A DNA stretch of 9,241 nt from Oscillospiraceae bacterium (GTDB lineage Bacteria > Bacillota_A > Clostridia > Oscillospirales > Oscillospiraceae): positions 1 through 9,241 of the forward strand of contig JAFOBK010000262.1 in assembly GCA_017381835.1 (NCBI GenBank). Reading direction: 5' to 3'. Both the position numbers and the translations under genes were made by a program. How positions within the stretch are numbered: position 1 is the stretch's first letter; each line of letters opens with the position of its first letter. A model generated the notes under the pieces. The model did not search any database. It saw only the letters and a list, made by a program, of their open reading frames with translations, and was not told the DNA's origin. Positions 1 to 5,163 of this stretch are shown here, in pieces.

Positions 1-558
1 ACACCGCAAACACCAGAACTGATCTACTTATCCCCAGAGGCGGACAAGCTGTTAGAAGCATTTGCCGGTGAGGTGGAGTCCAAGCTGAAAAACGAATACT
101 CCGATATTCCGGATTGGGCAGGTAAGCTGGTAGGCGCTGTGCTGCGGATCTCCGGACTCCTATGCCGAGCTGCCAATGCCAAGTGTGCTGACTTTCTGGA
201 CATCCCGGAATCCACCATAGTTTCCCCAGAGCAGATGACGGGTGCCATTGCAATCGGTAGATATTTTACCGAACACGCTCGTGCAGCTTACTCCCTGATG
301 GGTGCCGACGATCTGATCAAGCAGAGTAAATATACGCTGGATGCCATCATTAAGAATGGCCTCACGGAATTTACCCGCCGGGATATTATGCGGATCTGTC
401 GAAGCTTCAAGAAAACAGAACAAGTGCAACCGGTGCTGAACCATCTGACAGACCTTGGCTATTTGGCTTTGAAGGAAGCTGAACAGCCTGCCGGTAAAGG
501 CAGACCCAACAATCCCGCTTATCTTGTTAACCCCCTGCTATACCGGGATGCTGCGTGA
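1..558 (+). CDS. DUF3987-type primase/helicase-like protein, C-terminal part (5' end outside window)
   Basis: The reading frame is open from the first base, so this is the last 185 residues of a longer protein. The visible part matches the C-terminal region of DUF3987 (YfjI-like) proteins, which are found in phages and integrative elements and are thought to act in element replication. A helical segment resembling the end of the ATPase-like domain (LVGAVLRISGLL, then MTGAIAIGRYFTEHA) is followed by a probable winged helix (about residues 105-180, with FTRRDIMRIC and VLNHLTDLGYL). A GTG at 73 is an internal codon, not a likely start. The stop is 7 bp before the left arm of a 26-bp inverted repeat, so expression or replication control may be linked to that repeat. 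The catalytic region is not visible. The family call rests on remembered sequence character, not on a search. Confidence 0.75.
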   Translation, partial: TPQTPELIYLSPEADKLLEAFAGEVESKLKNEYSDIPDWAGKLVGAVLRISGLLCRAANAKCADFLDIPESTIVSPEQMTGAIAIGRYFTEHARAAYSLMGADDLIKQSKYTLDAIIKNGLTEFTRRDIMRICRSFKKTEQVQPVLNHLTDLGYLALKEAEQPAGKGRPNNPAYLVNPLLYRDAA

Positions 559-564
559 AAAGGT

Positions 565-590
565 ATTTTTGTCCTTTTTGTCACGCGTCC
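565..590 (+). repeat. Left arm of a perfect 26-bp inverted repeat
   Basis: Positions 565-590 are the exact reverse complement of 777-802. Read on the - strand the arm contains GTGACAAAAAGGACAAAAA, which is itself a near-tandem pair of a GACAAAAA(G) unit, preceded by an ACGCGT palindrome. A related but shorter sequence (TGTCCTTTGTCCC) lies at 668-680. No matching short direct duplication flanks the two arms. Confidence 0.95.
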
Positions 591-628
591 CGAGAGTATA
601 GATATTACATTTTAAGGAGGCTTTTCCT

Positions 629-661
629 ATGACCTATCGCATCCGTGATCCTTGCTATTAG
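629..661 (+). CDS. Ten-residue mini-ORF with strong ribosome binding site (leader peptide or gene remnant)
   Basis: An ATG at 629 is preceded by AAGGAGG (614-620) with an 8-base spacer, one of the best ribosome binding sites in the window, but the frame encodes only MTYRIRDPCY before TAG at 659. After that stop the frame stays open for another 11 codons, to a TAG at 695. The ORF lies inside the inverted repeat. It could be a regulatory leader peptide, a small functional peptide, or the 5' remnant of a gene broken by a nonsense change. No function can be assigned. Confidence 0.4.
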   Translation: MTYRIRDPCY

Positions 662-776
662 CATCTATGTCCTTTGTCCCTTAAGGGTAATGGATAGAAA
701 AATAGTATAAATATATATTCGTTAAATTACTGCTTTCTATATATACCCCTATAAAAACACAGTTCTCTATATTAGA

Positions 777-802
777 GGACGCGTGACAAAAAGGACAAAA
801 AT
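777..802 (+). repeat. Right arm of a perfect 26-bp inverted repeat
   Basis: Exact reverse complement of 565-590, with 186 bp between the arms. It ends 40 bp before the start codon of the gene at 843 and so lies in that gene's leader or promoter region. In RNA the two arms could pair into a long stem. In DNA they could be paired binding sites for a replication protein or repressor. Confidence 0.95.
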
Positions 803-842
803 CGAAAACCAACACAAATTCTATGAAACGAGGTATTGAACC

Positions 843-1244
843 ATGAAAATCAAGCAGCTGATTCCTATCAGCAATGAGTATGCCGTCCTGGCTACTGACG
901 ATTACGACTACAAGCATATTTGCTATGACCGCAAGCTGGACGATGTGCATTTCTTCTGGGCTGTCCTGGATGGTGGCGAATATGAACATGATGCCATTGC
1001 ATTGATCCGGGTATCTGAAGATGGCAGCTATGAAATTTGCGAGCGCAACCTGGTGGTAGAACGGCAGGCCTGTCCCATCTGTGGGCAAAAGATGTTCCCC
1101 AAGCACAGTGAAAAGCATAACCCCACCTCCTGGCAGGATTGCGCAGGCTGCGGTTATCGGCTGGATACCAGCTATGATGCCAAGGACACTGCCGGTTCCA
1201 GAATACAGGAAATCATTCGAGGTCGTGAAGAAGATGATACCTGA
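843..1244 (+). CDS. Small zinc-ribbon protein of unknown function, 133 aa
   Basis: The ATG at 843 has a modest GAGG site (830-833) with a 9-base spacer. The N-terminal three quarters are acidic and rich in aromatic residues (for example DDYDYKHICYD), with no recognised fold. The C-terminal part has a four-cysteine zinc-binding pattern: C77-x2-C80 (CPIC) and C100-x2-C103 (CAGC), 19 residues apart. It probably binds zinc, and perhaps nucleic acid or a partner protein. No membrane segment or signal peptide is visible. It is the first gene after the inverted-repeat region, and its 3' end overlaps the next gene by 11 bp, suggesting translational coupling. It resembles the small accessory proteins common in Clostridia phages and integrative elements. 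I do not recognise a named family. Confidence 0.75.
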   Translation: MKIKQLIPISNEYAVLATDDYDYKHICYDRKLDDVHFFWAVLDGGEYEHDAIALIRVSEDGSYEICERNLVVERQACPICGQKMFPKHSEKHNPTSWQDCAGCGYRLDTSYDAKDTAGSRIQEIIRGREEDDT

Positions 1245-1476
1245 GGATCTGTCCCGGTATCTTTGGGAAGGCCTTGACCTAGATAGGTACTCCGTGGTGC
1301 GGATCGTACCGCAAGATAAAAATAATGCCGTTGTCATCATGTACAGCAACGACCCCGGTGATCCTCACTGGTGTTTGCAGTACAAAGGCAACGGCCATTA
1401 TTTTGCCACCGCCAAGGAACTGATGGACTACTATTGCAGCCGTGGTTTTAAGAAGCTGCACCTGCCGTACCTCTAA
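1234..1476 (+). CDS. Small protein of unknown function, 80 aa
   Basis: I place the start at ATG 1234, preceded by GAGG (1219-1222) with an 11-base spacer. The frame is open upstream to 1081, but that part lies entirely inside the zinc-ribbon gene and its composition (many Pro, Met and Ser) looks like an out-of-frame reading. The real part begins MIPEDLSRYLWEGLDLDRY and contains predicted strands (YSVVRIV, NAVVIMYS), a tryptophan-cysteine turn and a C-terminal helix (ATAKELMDYYCSRGFKKL). It is small, soluble and mixed in charge. The 11-bp overlap with the gene before it indicates co-translation. It ends one base before the G-rich packaging-type segment. No family recognised. Confidence 0.65.
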   Translation: MIPEDLSRYLWEGLDLDRYSVVRIVPQDKNNAVVIMYSNDPGDPHWCLQYKGNGHYFATAKELMDYYCSRGFKKLHLPYL

Positions 1477-1609
1477 CCCCCGGGAGGGGGGTGGGGGTGG
1501 TCAAATCTCTACGACTATTTTATCGGACAACGGGCCTGGGGTCGCGTGTGGAAAAACGGCGAAATCAAACCCGAAAATCTGAAAAATCAAACAGAAAGGA
1601 CGATGAACC
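1477..1609 (+). other. G-rich cos/pac-like segment upstream of small terminase
   Basis: This noncoding stretch starts with a run of C then long G runs (1477-1500), followed by TCAAATCTCTACGACTA, then a GGGCCTGGGGTCGCGTGTGG block and an A-rich tail up to the terS ribosome binding site. From memory, the same order (G-rich run, TCAAATCTCTA, CG-rich block with CGTGTG, AAAAA...GCGAAAT) recurs just upstream of P27-type small terminase genes in many Gram-positive phages, where the DNA packaging (cos) site is expected. This makes it a candidate packaging site. The cleavage position cannot be read from sequence. The G runs could also form a quadruplex or affect transcription. Confidence 0.45.
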
Positions 1610-2170
1610 ATGTCGAAAGACGGAACGAATCGTGGCGGAGCCCGTCCCGGAGCGGGCAGAAAACCCAAAGCGATCTCGGAGAAAATTGCATCCGGGAATC
1701 CCGGCGGCAGAAAACTGACGGTAGTGGACTTCGGAGACGAAGCCGAAAGCCTCACCGGAAGCATTATGCCCCCGGTAAAGGATTACCTCAAGGCAAAGCA
1801 GAAGGACGGCAGCGTCACCTGCGCCGAGGCAATCTACACGGAAACCTGGCAGTGGCTGCAGGAGCGCAAGTGCGATCAGCTGGTCACTACCCAACAAATC
1901 GAACAGTATGCCATGAGTGTGGCACGCTGGATCCAATGTGAAGAAGCGGTGTCTGAATTTGGCTTTCTTGCGAAGAAGCCTTCAGGCACCGTTATTTCAT
2001 CCCCTTATGTCACCATGGGCCGGGAGTATATGAAGCAGGCAAATGCCGCCTGGTTTCAAATCTACCAGATCGTGAAGGAAAACTGCGTGGCGGAGTTCAG
2101 TGGCAGAACTCCCCAGGACGATGCTATGGAGCGTTTGCTCCGTGCCCGTATGGGTCAAAAACATTATTAA
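1610..2170 (+). CDS. terS: Phage terminase small subunit, P27 family (186 aa)
   Basis: Small terminases bind the packaging site on phage DNA and recruit the large subunit (ATPase/nuclease) for loading DNA into the capsid. The N-terminus is a basic, glycine-rich DNA-binding tail (GGARPGAGRKPKA, about residues 9-21) followed by NPGGRKL, as is usual in the P27 (Terminase_4) family. The middle and C-terminal parts are helical (YTETWQWLQERK, QIEQYAMSVARWIQCEEA, YMKQANAAWFQIYQIVKENC). The length is normal for the family. ATG 1610 is preceded by GAAAGGA (1594-1600). The capsid gene starts 18 bp after the stop. No large terminase follows, which is abnormal for a complete phage but usual for phage satellites. 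The frame looks intact. Confidence 0.85.
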   Translation: MSKDGTNRGGARPGAGRKPKAISEKIASGNPGGRKLTVVDFGDEAESLTGSIMPPVKDYLKAKQKDGSVTCAEAIYTETWQWLQERKCDQLVTTQQIEQYAMSVARWIQCEEAVSEFGFLAKKPSGTVISSPYVTMGREYMKQANAAWFQIYQIVKENCVAEFSGRTPQDDAMERLLRARMGQKHY

Positions 2171-2188
2171 TTTTTGGAGGTATTTATT

Positions 2189-3220
2189 ATGAGCAATGTT
2201 AGAAACGCTGACGAGGCTATCCGTCGTCTGGAAGAGATGGAGGCACAGTGGAGTGGCAAGAAGGCCGATCCTTCTGCCGAGGCAAAGAAACAGGCTGCGG
2301 CTTACAACGCAGCATTCTGGGAGACCATGCACACCGGTATGCCCCAGAACAGTTTGAAGGCGGGCAGCGATGGTGCCGGCGGCTACCTGGTACCGGATAC
2401 ATACGAGGAGACCCTGGTGCAGGCGCTGACGGAGAAAAATGTATTCCGTCAGATCGCCAAGACCATTCCCACCACCCACCGGATGCATATCCCTGTTGCA
2501 AGCGGCGCAGGCTGCGCAGATTGGTTCCGGGAGGACGAAGGTTTGTCCTTTGTTGAAGAATCTTTTGGCGAGGTCATTCTGGACGCTTACAAGTTGAGCG
2601 CCTCTATCCTGGCTACAGATGAAATGCTGGAGGACAGCGCCATCGACTTGGAAGAGCATATCCGCACCTTCTTTGCCGAGCGCATCGGTGAAGCAGAAGA
2701 GGAGGCCTTTGTCCGGGGCAATGGCAAGGGTAAGCCTTTGGGTCTTATCTACCAGGCACCTATGGGTGCGATCTCCGAACTGGAGGGCGATATCACCCTG
2801 GATGACATTTTGAACCTGGAGTATTCCATCAAGCAGGCATACCGGGACAACGCAGTATGGTTGATGTCCGAAGATGCCTACCACAAGCTGCGCCGCATTC
2901 CTCACTATGACGGCAGACCTTTGTGGAATCCCAACCTGAAGGAAGGCGAACCGGAGTATTTGTTCGGCCACCGGATCTACATCTGTAAATCTATGGACGA
3001 TGTGACTCCCGGCAGCATCCCCGTGATGTTTGGCGACTTCAGATTCTTCTGGATCGGTGACCGGGGCAAGCGTGTCATCAAGCGCCTGGTGGAACGTTAT
3101 GCGGATCGTGGCCAGGTTGCTTTCATCACCACCGAGCGTGTGGATGCCAAGTTGGTAATGCCGGATGCCGTAAAGTATTTGAAGATCAATGGCAAGGCAC
3201 AAGCTGCCGCCGAAGAATAA
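2189..3220 (+). CDS. Phage major capsid protein, HK97 family (343 aa)
   Basis: This gene encodes the shell protein of an icosahedral phage head. I chose ATG 2189, with GGAGG at 2176-2180 and an 8-base spacer; an in-frame TTG at 2174 overlaps that site and is unlikely to be used. Residues 1 to about 57 form a short charged helical region (DEAIRRLEEMEAQW), followed by GSDGAGGYLVPDTYEE from residue 59, the typical start of the mature HK97 fold. Further HK97-like features are VASGAGCADWFREDEG, LDAYKLSASILATDEML, the E-rich helix EEAFVRGNGKGKPLGL and the C-terminal segment VFR-type FGDFRFFWIGDRGKRVIKRL. The N-terminal delta region is about half that of HK97 itself. No prohead protease or portal gene is present in the window. 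It probably forms an operon with terS. An encapsulin is a less likely alternative. Confidence 0.9.
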   Translation: MSNVRNADEAIRRLEEMEAQWSGKKADPSAEAKKQAAAYNAAFWETMHTGMPQNSLKAGSDGAGGYLVPDTYEETLVQALTEKNVFRQIAKTIPTTHRMHIPVASGAGCADWFREDEGLSFVEESFGEVILDAYKLSASILATDEMLEDSAIDLEEHIRTFFAERIGEAEEEAFVRGNGKGKPLGLIYQAPMGAISELEGDITLDDILNLEYSIKQAYRDNAVWLMSEDAYHKLRRIPHYDGRPLWNPNLKEGEPEYLFGHRIYICKSMDDVTPGSIPVMFGDFRFFWIGDRGKRVIKRLVERYADRGQVAFITTERVDAKLVMPDAVKYLKINGKAQAAAEE

Positions 3221-3227
3221 TTCACTC

Positions 3228-3260
3228 GGGAGGGTGGCTCTTACGGGTCATCCTCCCTTT
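3228..3260 (+). terminator. Weak hairpin after the capsid gene
   Basis: GGGAGGGT (3228-3235) can pair with ATCCTCCC (3250-3257), including one G-U pair, around a 14-base loop, and is followed by only TTT. It lies 8 bp past the capsid stop. The short T run argues for a partial terminator or an mRNA 3'-end stabiliser rather than a full stop, so downstream genes may still receive read-through. Confidence 0.4.
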
Positions 3261-3285
3261 GCAGTTACACGGAAGGAGTGTCACT

Positions 3286-3657
3286 ATGAAACTGCAAGAT
3301 CAAATTGCCATTAACAATATGCGGCTGGAGGGACACAGTCCTTCCGAAATCGCAGCTAAGCTTGGACTATCTCCCAGCACCGTTCGTTCTCACATCCACC
3401 GCCACCGGCATATTCCCGGCACTAAGGCGTGCAAACATTGCGGACAGCCTTTGGTGCAACCTAAGGGATACCGGGAGAAGAAGTTCTGCTCAGACGCTTG
3501 CCGGATGGCTTGGTGGAACAGCCACAAAGAGGAAGTCAACAAGCAGGCCTTTTACACATTGACCTGCCAGCACTGCGGAAAGGAGTTTGATAGCTATGGA
3601 AATGCCAACCGAAAATACTGCTGCCGGACCTGCTACATTGCATCCCGACAGCCGTGA
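3286..3657 (+). CDS. HTH protein with two zinc knuckles (123 aa), putative regulator
   Basis: ATG 3286 follows GGAAGGAG (3271-3278) with good spacing; an upstream in-frame ATG at 3259 has no site and lies in the hairpin tail. Residues about 14-36 form a helix-turn-helix resembling sigma region 4 or LuxR/resolvase-type helices (EGHSPSEIAAKLGLSPSTVR). Two cysteine knuckles follow: C49-x2-C52...C68-x3-C72 and C94-x2-C97...C112-x3-C116, each with an FC/YC-type second half as in FCS/MYM-like fingers. Similar proteins in Clostridia elements are often labelled sigma-70-like. It most likely binds DNA and regulates the element or assists the recombinases encoded next to it. The next gene begins inside its 3' end (62-bp overlap). 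The function is inferred from motifs only. Confidence 0.75.
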   Translation: MKLQDQIAINNMRLEGHSPSEIAAKLGLSPSTVRSHIHRHRHIPGTKACKHCGQPLVQPKGYREKKFCSDACRMAWWNSHKEEVNKQAFYTLTCQHCGKEFDSYGNANRKYCCRTCYIASRQP

Positions 3658-3823
3658 TCAGTATGCCCCCGGCAATCTCATCCTTTACCGCACCTCCCTG
3701 GCGCTGTACCGAAACCTCAAAAACCAGGGTGTTTTCAACGACGAGGAGTATTGTCACATACGCACCATATTAACCAAAAAGTACGGCCTATCTTCGGATA
3801 GTATTTTCGCAGAATGTGCTTGA
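3596..3823 (+). CDS. Small SHOCT-like protein (75 aa)
   Basis: ATG 3596 has AAAGGAG (3579-3585) with a 10-base spacer, all inside the preceding gene, and overlaps that gene by 62 bp in another frame. The N-terminal 25 residues are unstructured. The C-terminal half (LALYRNLKNQGVFNDEEYCHIRTILTKKYG) has the helix, 'G-x-(I/F)-(T/N)-(E/D)-E-E-(Y/F)' turn and helix seen in short SHOCT-like proteins that often precede serine recombinases in Clostridia mobile elements. No catalytic residues or membrane segments are seen. It is probably an accessory or partner protein of the recombinases. Family assignment is tentative; the coding call rests on the good ribosome binding site and recognisable C-terminal half. 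Confidence 0.6.
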   Translation: MEMPTENTAAGPATLHPDSRDQYAPGNLILYRTSLALYRNLKNQGVFNDEEYCHIRTILTKKYGLSSDSIFAECA

Positions 3824-3882
3824 TATAAGCGCCGGTCAGAGCGAATATGAAGTACCGCAATATGATACAAAGGAGGAGTCAT

Positions 3883-5163
3883 ATGAGAATCGTAACCCAG
3901 ACCCGTTTTCCAAAAGCGCAGCTTCCCAAGCTGACACGGGTCGCCGCCTATGCTCGTGTTTCCAGCGGCAAGGATGCGATGCTGCACTCGCTGTCCGCCC
4001 AGGTCAGTTACTACAGCGAACTGATACAAAACCATAGTGGCTGGCAGTATGTTGGTGTGTACGCAGACGAGGCACTGACCGGCACCAAGGACAACAGAGA
4101 AAACTTTCAGCGGCTGCTAGCGGATTGCAGAGCAGGCAAGGTGGATATGGTCATTACCAAGTCCATCTCCCGCTTTGCCCGCAATACCGTGACGCTGCTG
4201 GAGACAGTTCGTGAACTGAAAAACATGGGAGTGGATGTGTTCTTTGAGGAGCAGAACATCCACTCCCTTTCTGCTGACGGCGAACTGATGCTGACGATCC
4301 TGGCAAGTTATGCCCAAGAAGAAAGCCTCTCCGCCAGCGAAAACCAAAAGTGGCGAATCCGTCGCAACTTTGAAAACGGAATGCCCTGGAACGGGACGAT
4401 GCTTGGCTACCGATACGAAGACGGCACTTTAGTCGTTGAGCCAACAGAAGTAGAAATTGTCTGCCGGATATTTACGGAATACCTTGGAGGATTTGGAATG
4501 GCGGCCATTGCCAAGCGACTGAACGCAGACGGCATCCCCACGAGGTTTGGTAATGATTGGGGCAAGACCAGCGTTGGCAAGGTCCTTCAAAACTATGCAT
4601 ACACCGGAAACCTGCTTTTGCAAAAGTACAGACGGATGGATTACCTTACCAAGCGGGACGAGCCGAATAACGGAGAGTTGCCCAAGTACCATATCACCGA
4701 TGCCCACGAGGCAATCATCTCTCTGAGGTCGTTTAATGCTGTGCAGGAGGAAATGAAACGGCGGGCAGCAAAGCATACGCACCCCGGTGTGAAGCACAAA
4801 GAATATCCCTTCTCGGGAAAAATCACCTGCGCCGGGTGCGGAAAGCACTACCGCCGGAAGGTCAAGGAAACCGGCCCCGTTTGGATCTGCACGACTTACA
4901 ACACCTATGGCAAAACAGCCTGCCCCTCAAAGGCAATACCGGAGAGTATTTTAGAAGCCATTGCCGACGAGGTTGGCGGTATCGGTAAAATAACGGCTCT
5001 GCAAGCCTGCGAGGGCAACACCCTGGTACTTACCCTTACAAGCGGAGAACAAATCGTTAAACGGTGGCAAGACCGTTCCAGGCGGCAAAGCTGGACACCT
5101 GAAATGAAAGAAAAGGCGCGACAGAAAGATTTGGAAAGGAGGTCGCATCATGCAAGCACCTAA
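3883..5163 (+). CDS. Large serine recombinase 1, short form (426 aa)
   Basis: This is a site-specific recombinase of the serine integrase/TndX-like family, which cuts and rejoins att sites through a serine-DNA link. ATG 3883 has AAAGGAGG (3869-3876) with a 6-base spacer; an in-frame ATG at 3847 lacks one. The catalytic domain spans about residues 17-150: YARVSSG with probable nucleophile S27 and R25, SRFARN at 96-101, and the E-helix region QEESLSASEN. The recombinase domain (about 180-300) contains AIAKRLNADGIPT. The zinc ribbon uses C316, C319, C336 and C347. Unlike usual 500-residue-plus members, it has no long coiled-coil insert after the zinc ribbon and ends in a short basic tail (KRWQDRSRRQSWTPEMKEKAR). 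It overlaps the second recombinase by 14 bp, so the two are probably made together and may act as a pair. Confidence 0.92.
   Translation: MRIVTQTRFPKAQLPKLTRVAAYARVSSGKDAMLHSLSAQVSYYSELIQNHSGWQYVGVYADEALTGTKDNRENFQRLLADCRAGKVDMVITKSISRFARNTVTLLETVRELKNMGVDVFFEEQNIHSLSADGELMLTILASYAQEESLSASENQKWRIRRNFENGMPWNGTMLGYRYEDGTLVVEPTEVEIVCRIFTEYLGGFGMAAIAKRLNADGIPTRFGNDWGKTSVGKVLQNYAYTGNLLLQKYRRMDYLTKRDEPNNGELPKYHITDAHEAIISLRSFNAVQEEMKRRAAKHTHPGVKHKEYPFSGKITCAGCGKHYRRKVKETGPVWICTTYNTYGKTACPSKAIPESILEAIADEVGGIGKITALQACEGNTLVLTLTSGEQIVKRWQDRSRRQSWTPEMKEKARQKDLERRSHHAST

Larger units (their letters stand above)
559..842. other. Noncoding AT-rich segment, candidate replication origin or control region
   Basis: This 284-bp gap follows the primase-like gene. 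It holds a perfect 26-bp inverted repeat (565-590 and 777-802), a ten-codon ORF with a strong ribosome binding site (629-661), a 10-bp palindrome CCCTTAAGGG (678-687), a very AT-rich stretch (about 695-760) and a small operator-like palindrome CTCTA-TAT-TAGAG (765-777) touching the right arm. Repeats flanking an AT-rich core beside a replication gene are typical of an origin or of an autoregulatory region. Which one it is cannot be decided from sequence. No convincing -35/-10 pair was fixed, although several TATA-like hexamers lie in the AT-rich core. Confidence 0.5.

Noticed and set aside
565..802. A MITE or other small transposon with 26-bp terminal inverted repeats
   Set aside because: No matching target-site duplication is seen outside the arms (AGGT left, CGAA right). 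The position beside a replication gene favours an origin or control region, though a MITE is not fully excluded.
1081..1233. Longer N-terminus for the 80-residue gene, starting at 1081
   Set aside because: This part is fully inside the zinc-ribbon gene in another frame, has no ribosome binding site and has out-of-frame composition.
843..1244. Lar-type restriction alleviation protein
   Set aside because: It shares a CPxCG and a second CxxC but not the short Lar layout; the long acidic N-terminal region and the 19-residue gap between cysteine pairs do not fit well.
1997..3202. 401-codon open frame on the - strand across the terS end and capsid gene
   Set aside because: It lies opposite an evident capsid gene, its protein is rich in Cys/His/Leu with no recognisable domain, and it has no convincing start context. 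It is an antisense shadow.
2189..3220. Encapsulin rather than phage capsid protein
   Set aside because: The mature-type start GSDGAGGYLVP, the N-terminal delta-like helix and the adjacent terS all point to a phage head protein. No encapsulin cargo gene is nearby.
3847..3882. Earlier start for recombinase 1 at ATG 3847
   Set aside because: No ribosome binding site precedes 3847, while AAAGGAGG is ideally placed for ATG 3883 and the protein from there begins like its family.
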